A DNA stretch of 64,000 bases. Source: Steromphala cineraria. Taxonomy: Eukaryota; Mollusca; Gastropoda; Trochida; Trochidae. A program made the position numbers and the translations under genes. How positions within the stretch are numbered: position 1 is the stretch's first letter; the number at the start of each line of letters is the position of its first letter. This document shows positions 36,864 through 47,814 of this stretch, piece after piece. Below the pieces are notes generated by a model, which was not told the DNA's origin, did no database searches, and saw only the letters and a list, made by a program, of their open reading frames with translations. The stretch spans positions 54,256,289 to 54,320,288 of the forward strand of contig OU744731.1 in the NCBI GenBank assembly GCA_916613615.1. The letters run 5' to 3'.

Positions 36864-38120
36864 ATTTAAACTCGAACGTCTCGAACTTACAGTATGAGTA
36901 TTTCAGATAGTGCACACGCTCACATCTAACAACTGTTGAGGAATAAGGACCATTCTTAGTAAAGGACCATTCCTATTAGGGTATTTCTGTGGATACGAAA
37001 TTCAAGTGAGTGAGTAATAGAACTAAACCAACCTGTCCAAGGGAACGAACGTTACGCTAACTCAACTAATCTGTATCCTGGGCTCAGAAGCTAGTTTTGC
37101 TCACGCGGTCAGACTCGGGATATAGCCAATCAAATCATTTTCTCGCGACCTTCTCGATAAAATTTCCGCGAGAACATGATTGGATTGGCTATATTGCGAG
37201 TCGGGCCCCGCGAGCGAATCTAGCTCCTGAGCCCAGGATACAGATAAGTGGAGTTAGCGAAACGTTCGTACCCTGAGACAGGATGGAACTAAACGTGTTG
37301 TTAGCAATATTTCAGCTATAATGCATGTGGATGTTGCCATCCAAACGAGAGGTGACAGATCAGAGAGAAAGTGGTCACTTTTATTTTACACTGTTTCTGA
37401 GGGTTTGCTCTGATTAACAACAAGAGAGTGAGACAGTCTTTGTCAGTATGATATGTATCAACAGAAAGACTTTAAACAACCTTGGATACATCAGTCGCTG
37501 TTGTCTACTAATTCCTGGTTATATTATCATTTATATCAAGTGAATTGTTTGTATTATAAGATAGTTTGATTGTTACTATATTTTTCTTATCAACATTACG
37601 TTTATCCTTACAATAGTGTTTGGACTCACGATTTCTTTTTTGCTTATCAAAACCTGACACGGTATCAAAATGTGATACATGACTCACACAATCAGCTCTG
37701 ATAGTTCGAGTGATAGATTTCTCCTATTTCTGTATTTGATTTCGTTTGAAACAAGAGTACTGTATAGATAGATTTCCTTTGTGTGTGAGGCCCGGTACAA
37801 ATTGGACACGCAGTTATTTTTCTTTGTAGATACAAACAGTTCTTCTGGTGAAGATTCATCAACTTTCATCATAAGAAATAGGTTTGGTAGCTAAGATACA
37901 CATAAGATCTACAGTCACAGAAAAGTATATCACTAAGTCTTATAACTGACAATTGCATTTAAACTCGAAACTTATTATGAGTAATTCAGAGATTGCACAA
38001 GATGACATCAGACAACTGTTGAGGAATAAGACATATTAAAAGACCACTCCTATTAGTGAGTAATAGGATTAAACGTGTTGTTAGCAATATTTTAGCTATT
38101 AAGCATGTGGATGTTGCCAT
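36864..38120. repeat. local direct duplication, two units
   Basis: Segments 36864-37340 and 37953-38120 share GCATTTAAACTCGAA, AACTGTTGAGGAATAAG, GTGTTGTTAGCAATATT and ATGTGGATGTTGCCAT. The first contains the MITE at 37028-37286; the second does not. Confidence 0.85.
37028..37286. mobile_element. 259-bp palindromic MITE, hAT-like target duplication
   Basis: The termini CCAACCTGTCC and GACAGGATGG are complementary. Inverted similarity extends inward for more than 60 bp on each side (GAACGAACGTTACGCTAACTC and its partner, TGTATCCTGGGCTCAG). AACTAAA flanks both sides (37021-37027, 37287-37293), or eight bases if the shared G is counted. The local duplicate at 38063-38078 lacks the element. It is clearly more GC-rich than its surroundings and encodes nothing. 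Confidence 0.9.
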
Positions 38121-38480
38121 GTTGAATCATTATGACATATGTAACTTCATTAACTTTCTGAATATTCGCAGAGTATTATAAGTTCAAAAGAAATAATTTT
38201 CTTCGAATTTTTAAAATAACCTTTTCAGAGAAGGCTATTTGAAGAAAAACAGCCAGGCACTCTAAAAACAAAATACGACGCAAATAGCTGATAATCCTGA
38301 CCCTTTAATGACGTTCCTATACTGAATCTTTTGCTGTCCTATTATAAAGGTTTGAAGTACATTTTTTGTCATAATTCATATTCATATTATTCATACTCAA
38401 AGCATCATACAAGTTAAAAAGAAGGATCGTTGAATCTGCGGGTCGGCCAAGAACAACAACTCTAAATAGATTTGTGTACA

Positions 38481-38657
38481 ATGGGACTTGTCGATAACGT
38501 ATTATACAGATCAGAATATATAAAAATAACTTTTCCGGAAAATGAAACGATGTCGTTGGTGTGGTTCTCAGCATGCCTACATGTTATTTCACAGAGCGAT
38601 GTCTTAAACACATTGTTTGCCTGCTTTAGCCCACACTACATCATGAAACGTCTATAA
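38481..38657 (+). CDS. short frame Z, copy 2 (doubtful)
   Basis: 58 codons plus stop from ATG at 38481 to TAA, including MSLVWFSACLHVISQS. Its paralogue at 12630-12806 has an early TGA, and the substitution pattern is near neutral. No known domain. It is probably a conserved non-coding stretch that happens to be open. Confidence 0.2.
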   Translation: MGLVDNVLYRSEYIKITFPENETMSLVWFSACLHVISQSDVLNTLFACFSPHYIMKRL

Positions 38658-39177
38658 ATAATAATTTATGAACATAACGTAGCAATTTAAAACAAATTGT
38701 ATTATAATCTTTAAGATGAAAGTGAATCGTAAACCACGTAATTGTTATTGTTCAATTCGTTACTTTAACACTTATATCATCAAGTGTGAAACAATAATTA
38801 CTTTTACAATTTGTCATCAAGGGTTACCAAATTATTACTTTATCTATGCTCTCTACTATAACATGTTCTATAACAAACGAGGATTTAAAATACACATTGT
38901 AAAATGATGGATTAATTCAGCATACTATGAAACAAGTCTCTTATTACTTACATTCTTGACATTTTACAAAGACCTGGACAAACTGCCCTTGGAAGCATGA
39001 TCTGGAATGGATCTGTTTTGATTCAATCGTGACACCTCTGAAATATTTGATTGTTTAAATCAATCACGAAATATACGTTTTGCACTGCTTTGCTAGATCT
39101 ATACAGTTCTCATATTACAGATATGTCAGATTGTGTGGTCATATCTCACAATTACAGTTGTAACAGAAGTGATTTTG

Positions 39178-39255
39178 AGATCACCTCCAACGGGATTCGA
39201 ACCCAGGACCTCCGGGACGAGAGTCATACACTCTACCTGTTCGGCCAAAGAGACA
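39178..39255 (-). pseudogene. tRNA-like sequence (not a functional tRNA)
   Basis: Minus strand carries an A-box-like TGGCCGAACAGGTAGAGT and a perfect B-box core GGTTCGAATCC, spaced as in a tRNA. The anticodon stem and T stem have mismatches and the acceptor arms do not pair. It may be a tRNA-derived SINE head or a tRNA captured by the surrounding retroelement. Translation of the plus strand gives GIRTQDL, a familiar artefact of such sequences. Confidence 0.6.
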
Positions 39256-39765
39256 ATATAATCCCCCTAGCCAAAGCCAGTAGGAATGCTTATATCTCAC
39301 CCTGTCACATACACCCCCTTCACAAAGTGACTCGTCCTCGAGTCAAGCCATTAGGAGTTATCAGCATCAGTTATCGACGTACTCATGGTGTTGTGAACAC
39401 TAGGCACTTGCCCCGGGCCCCACGTTGGTATTGACAAGAATAATTGTTGATGATGAATGTCTCCCAATGTTCCGATATTTATCACAGATATCACATATCA
39501 CGTTTATCACAGTCTTGCTTATAGTGTCATATGGATATCACAGATCAATGGATAAAATAAAAAGATGTAAAATGTCTTATCACAGTCAAAGAGAAGAAGT
39601 TGGTCTTATATACACATATTCACAAATCACCGAGCACATATCTCACTTTTCGATCCGTTAAGATGGTGACGTTGTGATGAGCTGAATTGATGTGATGGTT
39701 TAAGGGGTGGTCAGGGTTCGATGGCACTACATGGTTGATATGATCAGCTGAAGATGATGATGTCC

Positions 39766-39783
39766 GTCCCTGTTCGGGCGCCA
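39766..39783 (-). other. primer-binding site complementary to tRNA-Lys
   Basis: Minus strand reads TGGCGCCCGAACAGGGAC, the 18-base site complementary to the 3' end of tRNA-Lys that many retroelements use to start minus-strand synthesis. It lies about 295 bases from the element's minus-strand start, a plausible LTR length. Confidence 0.85.
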
Positions 39784-41054
39784 ATTTCACGGGTTCAGGT
39801 CGTAGAAATGGCCGTAGACAAATATAAAAGACGGGGACCTCGCCGAAGAGATACAACCAGTTTATTGCCTGTGTAATATATCAAAACAACATTAGGAACA
39901 TGTTGATAACACATCCGACATGGTCGGAAGGTGACATGAAAGTGTCACACGTCACAGGCATGGAACGCTCGTGATTTGGCGTGTAGCCAAATACGGGTAG
40001 CAGTCGTACAACTCCTTACATATAGACGGAGAAGCAGCCTTCTGATGGAATAGAAAGAAAAGGCGAGGCTGGGTGCGACACAGTCATGCCAGATTTTGTG
40101 TACATATCTCATATTACTGTTGTGCCAGATTGTGTGATTTCTTACAAAATCCAACGGCATGACCGGCATAAACAAAAGATAAGCTTCTACCCTTTTAAAT
40201 AATTAAGTTTTTCAAATCAATGATTATCTCTGAAGCATGTTACTGTTTTCTTAGTGGAGAGAGATTTAACAATCATTTTGAACACATCCGAAGAAAAAAT
40301 ATAGAATGTTGTTTTTAAAGCATTGATAATGTTCAGTTTGTAAATTCCGCGCCTATTGATAGAGGCAAAGGCATATTTTGATGTCACACATAATATTGTA
40401 CCATAACATAATAGTCGTTTTTTTCATTTGAAATTCAATAAACATTCTTCTTTATTTCTTTATAAATTCGCCTATTGTTTCACGATTTGCACTATATAAT
40501 TATTAGTTTTAGTAAAAAGTGAAATAATTATTTTAAAATATTTTGATAAGACTTGAGAACAATTTGTGCAATCTTGTTTTTCATACACGATAAATCAAAG
40601 TTTATAAATACTGCGTCTATTGATGAAAGCAAAATGCATATTTGAAGGCAAATGTATTTGTATTAATGTAATGCATAATATGGTACCCTAATATGGTTAT
40701 CGTTTTTTAATATTCAATAAACCTGCATTCTTCTTCATCTCTTTATAAATTCACAACAGGCGCCTATTGTTGTCACGGTCTGCATTATGTAATCATTAGT
40801 GTCAGTAAAAAGGGAAACTATAATTTGAATTGATGTTTCAGTCAGATGAAATATGGGCGTCATTCTTTGTGTTAGCAAACATCCATTGATAACTTAAGAT
40901 TCATCAGTAAAATTGCCTGCTTTAAAAATAAACAACTTTTGTATTTGATATCCAAGTAAGTAAAGATACATTTATCTATGTTGCTTCATGTCGACTATTC
41001 TTCAACTGTTTGTCATTGTGTAGAATAATCCAAATCTAGGAAAGTTGGAAAGCT

Positions 41055-41480
41055 TTCCTGGAATTGGTCAAACAAATTCTGATATTGGAAAATAACTAAG
41101 TACAAAACGGGAAAAATCGTAAAAAATATAATAAATCATCAAAATTGTTTGTAATTTGGCACTGCAAGTCATGTGATAAATTTGAAAACAATCAGATGAA
41201 TAGTTATCTCTGCAATGGGTCGGACAAATTCTGATTGGAAATCAATAAGTACAAACAACATGGAAATTCATTAAAACAATCTAAATTAACGAAATCGTTT
41301 GTAATGTGGAACTGCGCACCTCCACAGTGGGGAGAATACATGTGCAAAATTTGAAATCAATCCGATAAATATTTTTCCCGTAGATCAGACAACAAGTGTT
41401 GAACAGACGGAAGGACAGAAGAACGGACGGACAGAATCATTGGTATCACAATTATACCCTCCACTGTTGGCCTGCTCTAT
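41055..41480. mobile_element. pearl/HINE-like repeat, paralogue of 14213 element
   Basis: Two to three ~170-bp units (GGACAAATTCTGATTGGAAA-type, TTTGTAATTTGGCACTGCA-type) then AAGAACGGACGGACAG (about 41420) and ATCATTGGTATCAC. It is shorter than the copy in P1. Confidence 0.7.
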
Positions 41481-42492
41481 TCTATAACAAAGGTGTTGTT
41501 TTAGTAAGGAGTTATGATCTGATCAATGACTTTTGCAAATAATGTACGATGCAAGTCATTGGTGTAAAACAACTTGAAACGTAAAGCCTCAGTTCCTGTC
41601 TCAGTGCCTCCGTTCAATGGGTCATTTTAATAAAGACGAGTCAATGAGAACTGTTGAGCTCAACAAGTAATCAGCTGAAATGTTTATGGCAGTAGGTTAT
41701 ACTCTACTATTTAATTAACTCACTTGTACGTACTAAATCATTGTACAATAAGTCACATAGTTATTGAATCAATCTTAGTTCAATACTCAAAGGCCTCAGT
41801 ACATAATGAAATATTTGACCGTTCAATGAACATATAATTGCGTTTTAAACACAACAAATAATGAAATGAGCTTCATTTTATTTCTCTTTTCTGATTATAG
41901 ATATAAATATACGAGAATTTATCTGAAGATTTATCTTTAGATGGCTGGACATAATATAATTCTTTAACTTTTTTATACGCCATTCATAACAAAGATGGTC
42001 ACAGAAGCAAAAAATGGTATTGCAAGATTTACATAGTCTCTTTCTCTTTTCAAGTTAAGAAATCTGCCATTTCTAATCCATAAATCATGCACACAATATC
42101 TTAAGCATGCTTAATATTCTCTAAATTTTCTTACAGTAACACAAAATAAAACTCATTAATAATGTATTGTTTAAAAGCTGAATAATAGTCACATTTTGTG
42201 TATAAGTGAAGTTTGTAAAGAAAATATCCCTAAGTCTTTGCTAATTAGAGAACCTTGTTATTGACTCAACTTTTTGTTATAGCCATGTGAGATTAAATCA
42301 TTAAACTTTTTCTATCACTGTATTGATGTGTTTGTTCTTATAACTGTTCCAATAAAATAATATATATTACCAACATTATGTTCTCTGTTGGATATTATTT
42401 ATGTAAACTGTCAAAATGAAAAACTGAGCCAAAAAAGGATGATCAATATCAAACTAAGTCCATGAAAAAATGTATAATAAATTGTCCTTTTT

Positions 42493-42730
42493 TATGCCCC
42501 CGAATCGGAGATTCCGGGGTATATTGTTTTTCACCTGTCCGTCTGTCCGTTTGTCCACAAAATCCATAACTATTGATTGGTCAGAGCTAGATCTTTGATA
42601 CTTGACATATATATCCCTTGTGATGAGACCTTTCAGATGACACCATGACATTTGACCTTGTGACCTTGACCTTGACACAGCGAGCAGGATGCATCCGGAG
42701 GCATTCGTGTTTCACAAACACATTTTGTTA
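42493..42730. mobile_element. bivalve-type dispersed repeat (ATGCCCCCGAA family)
   Basis: Begins ATGCCCCCGAATCGGAGATT and contains the CCTGTCCGTCTGTCCGTTTG run (GGAC type on the other strand) and a TGACCTTG repeat. It ends near CACATTTTGTTA. The paralogous Q1 position (about 15993-16000) reads straight through, so this is an insertion. No coding capacity. Confidence 0.75.
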
Positions 42731-43179
42731 TTTTTGATCTCCATGATGAATTTGATCATTAATAAACGGAAAGAAACATATGATAGATAAATGACTGCAA
42801 TCCTCCTTTTTCCCTAAAACCCCAATATTTAACAAACACATACCTTCACAAATTCTTAATCATGACAAACCTTTATATAATTATGAATCTTAAAGTCAAA
42901 TTTGATCGAAATTTTATGATTAGTTTAAACGTTGTGAGACGAACAAGACTGGTAACAGTTTTCTAACAGAGTCCTCATCTTTAGGCAAAAAGGCAAAATT
43001 TTACAAATATATAATCAGATTTGTTAGTCATGACACACCTTCATATGGTAATGTATCTCCATATTAAATGTGATAAAAAGGGGATGATCATGAGTTGTTA
43101 AGAAGTTGTAAGCCGGACAGGACAGTTTTCTTTCAAATTTACCACGTGGTGGAAATCGGCAGGATGGCCCAAGGAAGAC

Positions 43180-43377
43180 ATGGAGGGTTACAAGTTGCAA
43201 GAGACATACCTAGAAATTGACAATAAAACTGGTCTTCTGCGCATTCTGACTAGTTCAAATGAAAACGTCTTTGTCCACTTTGAGATTGAACATCCACGTT
43301 TAATTCAATATGGTGTATCACTAAAAGGGTGGCTTCACAATGTCCTGATTTTGACCAACGACAGAAACACGAATTAG
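43180..43377 (+). CDS. putative exon X, copy 2 (product unknown)
   Basis: 65 codons from ATG at 43180 to TAG. The first 48 codons align gap-free with 16506-16652 (LDNKTGLLRILTSSN-type core, VFVHFEIEHPR identical). The reading then continues for 17 codons that copy 1 lost when it joined block R. Upstream of the ATG the two copies differ by a 7-bp indel, so the Gly/Arg-rich leader of copy 1 is out of frame here. The domain is not recognised; an exon of a duplicated gene is the favoured inference. Confidence 0.45.
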   Translation: MEGYKLQETYLEIDNKTGLLRILTSSNENVFVHFEIEHPRLIQYGVSLKGWLHNVLILTNDRNTN

Positions 43378-43464
43378 AAAACTTGAAATTCGTACGATTT
43401 GACCTGAATATGGGTAAAAACAGTTATCTTTGGAGGCACTTCTAACAAGAAGACATAGTCATCA

Positions 43465-44015
43465 ACATCCCCCGCCAGATTTGTTCTTATTTTAAATAAA
43501 GTCAGAACCTTCTCCTAAATACTTGAGTGTACTCAAAAATATCATGACACCAAACTATCACACACAAAATTTGATGGTCTTAACTTAAACGGTTACTGAG
43601 AAAAATTGGCTCCTTTGAAGACACCTCGAACAGAGTCCCAAAAAAATGTAACAAGGGCAATAACCCCGGAAGAAATATTTGCGCGATTCTGATATTCGAA
43701 CTCCATCAAGGTATTGATACCATGAAGGCACACACAAAATTTGATGATCCTAGCTTAAACGGTTGCTGAGAAAAATTGGCTCCTTTGAAGACACCTCGAA
43801 CAGAGTCCCAAAAAAACGTAACAAGGGCAATAACTCCGGAAAAAATATTTGTGCTGTTCTGATTTTCGAACTCAATCAAAGTATTGATACCCTGAAGGCA
43901 CACATCAAATTTGATGATCCCATCTGTAACAGTTTCTGAGAAAAATTGGCTCCTTTAACTCGGACGGACGGAGCTCAAACCTATATCCCCCTTCCACTTC
44001 GTGGCGGGGGATAAT
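43465..44015. mobile_element. pearl/HINE-like repeat with CCCCCGCCA inverted ends
   Basis: Left end CATCCCCCGCCAG and right end TGGCGGGGGATA are complementary. Between them are about two and a half ~175-bp units sharing TGAGAAAAATTGGCTCCTTT and AACAAGGGCAATAACNCCGG, then CTCGGACGGACGG at 43957. No coding capacity. Confidence 0.75.
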
Positions 44016-44779
44016 AAAGACTGAAAGCAACACGATGTTGAAAGAATGACACATGATCACAAAACGAACTCAATGCGCATGGATGCGCGATCGTGAAGGA
44101 GATTTAGCTTAGGTCGAGTTTGATTGGTACGGAATTGATAACAATTGGTATTCATTTGAATTTTTGCCCATGCGTGAAAGGTGGCTATGTGGTTGAACTA
44201 TCAGTGGTATGCCATTGATTCTACGAACTGTTTTGTTGCACAAAGTAAGATAACCATTCATGTTGTAAGACTATTAATCTGTGGCCTCTTGGAACATATT
44301 CAGGCACTGGTCCTATAAAATAATTTTCAGTTAACTTGCTAGATAACAATCGTTAACAATTGGAAATGATTCAAAGCCTTCGAACAGTGCCTTTACGAAG
44401 TCTGCACGAAGACAACACGGTGGCAGCACGACGTCGTAAGGGGAGAACGATGCATATGCGGTGCCTCGAACCAGGTGCCAGTAAACATCACGTGACCTCT
44501 GGAAGTCAGCTGGAAAGAGTATCATGGCTGCACAATTCGATTGTATTAAACGACCTTACGACTATTTATCATAAGGATATTTGTTTTATTCTTCCTGGGC
44601 ATCACATGAACTTTTAAAACTCAATTTTGTTAACTGGCGCTGTGTGCATTGAGAATAAATGGCAAAGTTATCGAACTATCGTGAAAACATCTTAATGCAT
44701 CGTATGGCAGTGGGTAGATTTTTTATAGCTCCGGTAGCAAAATCGGCAGTGCAGGGACATTTTTGGTATGTCAAAAATA
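44016..44779. other. unassigned, more GC-rich stretch
   Basis: Open frames at 44360-44617 and 44659-45057 lack any recognisable product. They overlap a foldback (next entry), which argues against protein coding. It is probably an unidentified repeat lying between Q2 and R2. Confidence 0.4.
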
Positions 44780-45060
44780 TTCTGATAATTAATGCGAATA
44801 TACATTTTCTTGGTGAAATCTTATCTCCATCTTGCCGTTCGCACAACAATAGCTACGAATTCGTGTCGTCGTCGTATTACCTTCGTGTGATCATCTGTTC
44901 AATGGGCGCGTTCTACATGCAAATAAAATCGAATGACATCATCTTAGTGATCGATATACGAATGCAATATGAACACAGCACGAATTCACACGACGGTACC
45001 TCGATAGCCATGCGAAGGGGAAGATGGAGACACGAATGCAACGCGAAAATGACGTAATCA
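44780..45060. repeat. imperfect foldback, ~70-80-bp arms
   Basis: Left arm about 44817-44900 and right arm about 44955-45040 pair through CACGAATTC, GCGAA-GG-AAGATGGAGA and ATACGAA/TTCGT-type segments with several mismatches and gaps. Confidence 0.55.
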
Positions 45061-45629
45061 ACAATTTGCTCAATTCCCCGATGATGCCGCCGAAGCCAGA
45101 AAAAGTCTTGCGGCGGCCAAAAGATGACTTAAGTTGCGTTTACGAATGGCCTGATTGCTTACGATCCCCTGCGAATTTTCAAATTCGTGTTTCCAACTTT
45201 TGTTAATTTTGGCTAAGTCTGAAGCGCCCTTAAAAGAGTACAGTCTATAAGATTTATCATCAATCAATTGTGTGACACACATTTATAGAAATAAGTAGTG
45301 TATAAACAGTGAGACCAACAATGCCTTTGTTCCCACATTTCAATTGCGGATGTGTTGGTTCAGTACAGATTTCGGACAATGTCAGAAAGAAAACAAACTG
45401 TCTATTTGTTCTGATAGGTAACCGCCAAAGTTTTTTTCAAAGAAATATCAGAGGTCTCTATGCCAATATGAACACATTTAACTAAATAAAAACTTATATT
45501 CACCTACATCAAAGTTAACAAAAGCCACGGTGCACAATAACATAATTTACTTTTTTCAGTCTGTTTTCATTCATTTCTTCATGTGTCCTTCACAGGTCTG
45601 TAGTTTGTTCTCGTGTAAATTGAAATACA

Positions 45630-45633
45630 TTAA
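45630..45633. other. empty target site of the TTAA MITE
   Basis: TTAA between GAAATACA and GGGCGTAGAAAACATTTAAT, the same flanks that surround the element at 16993-17356 and 25209-25570. Confidence 0.95.
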
Positions 45634-46173
45634 GGGCGTAGAAAACATTTAATTGAACGTTAGTAAATATTCTGTCACCTAATTACTTTTAATCCAAAGA
45701 TTAGAAAAAGTTATTTCCAACATTAAATGCCTGTCAAGTTTTTTGTTTTAATTTTAAACATGTCACTTGTACTTTACTAGTCAGTTTGACTTCTCAACTA
45801 CTTTCCAAGGCCTATTTCTCTTCCAAATTTTAAAATACCAAATACCCAAATTCAATTTGGAGTAAAAAAAACAACACTTGGTAAAATCAAAATAAATTTA
45901 GGATAGTTAACATTCTTAGCTTTTTCATTTCTGTTAACTACTTGTCTAATTCTGCAAGACACTCATCTGAACCATTCATCATAACAAGTCACTTATGTCG
46001 AGTTTGAAGGACATGTCCGTTAATGACAAGATTTAACGAACTTCTCCAAATGTAGTTTTCTAGGAATCTGTGAACTTGTTTTATCTTATCACATCATAAT
46101 AAAATTTTGAGCGCCAGTGTATCCTCTCTGAGAGTTAACAGCTGGAAACGTTTATAAATGTTAGTAGTGTTGT

Positions 46174-46284
46174 ATGAGCTGTGGCTCATGTTTTACAGTT
46201 AACCATAACGATGTTTGTTGGTCAATGAAGGGGATAAAAAGTACCAAAACACTCCTTTTTAATTTTCTCTACAAAATCCTTTAA
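46174..46284 (+). pseudogene. exon Y, R2 copy (truncated)
   Basis: ATG AGC TGT start shared with 23718; 36 codons then TAA. It keeps the eight codons deleted in unit B. A two-codon loss (GP in unit A) and several replacements are followed by divergence after about codon 34. Confidence 0.5.
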
Positions 46285-47000
46285 AAATGATGTAACTTAT
46301 CGTTTAACTTATTTTTATCATGCAATAAACTTGTTTAATTCAAATTCTTGAATTGTTGATAATTTGTTTAGAATTGAAGATCAAACGTACAATAAGTAAC
46401 AATAAGTACAATAATGAAATTATAAGTAAACAAATTACAAAATGTATTTCACAAAGCTGATATGTCAATAGATATATTTCTTCATGTAAATATTATTCGT
46501 TTCTAACTTTCATTTTGTCAAACAGTATTTTAGATAGATTGTTATAGAGGTAATGTGAATCGGAGATGTAATTCCAATTGCATGGTAACATACTTTTATC
46601 GGCAAGAGGTTAGTCAGAATCTTTTATGTTTGTGTAACTGCTTATCTCAATCATTGTTACCTTAAGAACACATTATTAGATTTAATCAAGATATTTATAT
46701 TAAAAACCACTTGTTTTTAGTTAGAAATGTGACTTTTAATATCATTTCCGTTCATTTGCAAAATGTTGAGACCTTATTATGTAACCGCTAACATATAAAA
46801 AGTCTTAATTAATTACATGTCTCAATATACAGACTAAATGGGCAGATAGTGCACTTAACCATGGCTTTTATGAAATACTTCAATAAGGTTTGCACAGTCA
46901 TTGATGCTAGAGGTTATATGTGTTACATCACTCTCTTTTAAATCGCATCTTTACTAAGGATGATAGGATCAATGTTTCAGTCATTGTGTCACTAATAAAG

Positions 47001-47814
47001 GTTCCATGCTTACATTAATTTTTCCTCGCTCCTTTCTCGTCATTATTTTGTAAGAACTATGGATTCTTTCATAAGCCAAGTAGATCACTACGTTGGGTCA
47101 TAGGCTGGAACACATTCAAGAGATATGGGTGGACGGACACAGGGTAGTATTTTTCCTTAGGGACTTACACCTTTTTTGTCTTTTGATTGGTCGTTTTGAA
47201 CCAATCAAATTAAACGTTGTGGCGGGACTATTTCATTTATATTTCAAACTTGTATTCGACTGACAAGTTGTTTTCCCTGATTCTAAATCTAAACAAGTTT
47301 AATTTATTCCATGATGTTACTAACTGCCAATTTTAATATGTGCCGATGCGTATGGAAATTATTGATCAACAAATAATTTTGCCTTGGCATAAAGCTTTCG
47401 GTCGGTAGAATGCAACGGGTTTTGTTCTATTGTTGGCTATGATTTGTATTTTGATGCCAATCACTTCAAATCAAAACACAACTTCCAATGACGGCTAGAT
47501 AAAAAGAAAACGAAACTTTAAACACTAATTTCAGTTAAGATTAATTTTGGAAAGTGGTATATAGCCATGGGTACGTGTAGGCATATCGGGATTTAAGACG
47601 GCAAACACGTATGAATTTGAGCTTGACTCCTTGCAAAAATCTTCATAGACACACTTTTTTTACGAATCTTAGTTTTTACATTATAAAATATTGTGGGTAA
47701 AATAAACAATTACCAACTCGTGACGGGAGCCAAGGCACGAGAATTACATAATTAAATAACTCGGATAAGATAATAATTATGTCATTCTCCGTCACTCATT
47801 AGTTATTGTCTAAA
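47001..47814. other. unassigned spacer between R2 and S2
   Basis: A short face-to-face CCAAT palindrome (GATTGGT...ACCAATC, 47185-47208) and a single GGACGGACAC word are the only patterns seen. Confidence 0.4.

Larger units (their letters stand above)
39159..40080 (-). mobile_element. LTR-retrotransposon derivative, 922 bp, rearranged
   Basis: Inserted into block P2 relative to P1. Flanked by CAGT (39155-39158 and 40081-40084; five bases if the adjoining A is counted), with outer ends TG...CA on either strand. On the minus strand it begins TGTCGCACCC and carries AATAAA near 39860. It contains an 18-base tRNA-Lys primer-binding sequence at 39766-39783 and ends in a tRNA-like segment and TGTTACA. 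No second copy of the ~300-bp region upstream of the primer site is present, so it is not a simple LTR-internal-LTR element. No gag or pol coding is seen. Confidence 0.65.
38120..41700 (+). repeat. megarepeat block P, copy 2
   Basis: Colinear with 12310-15220 apart from a 922-bp LTR-type insertion (39159-40080) and a deletion near 41040. Confidence 0.85.
41960..43377 (+). repeat. megarepeat block Q, copy 2
   Basis: Colinear with 15290-16652; contains the insertion 42493-42730. Confidence 0.8.
45240..47000 (+). repeat. megarepeat block R, copy 2
   Basis: Aligns with 16670-17600, then jumps (near 45850) to the equivalent of 23440-23850, so about 2 kb of the block is missing. A region at 46340-46840 is shared with 59500-60100 but not with R1. 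It lacks the MITE: the TTAA at 45630-45633 is an empty site. Confidence 0.85.

Noticed and set aside
12630..38657. Frame Z as a conserved gene
   Set aside because: Copy 1 has an early stop, and shared codons show about 4 synonymous to 9 replacement changes, close to neutral expectation. Kept only as a low-confidence entry.
39178..39255. Functional tRNA gene
   Set aside because: A and B boxes are present but the acceptor stem does not form and the anticodon and T stems have mismatches.
39051..39434. 127-codon frame containing GIRTQDLRDES
   Set aside because: This is translation of a tRNA-like sequence inside a retroelement, a common source of false gene models.
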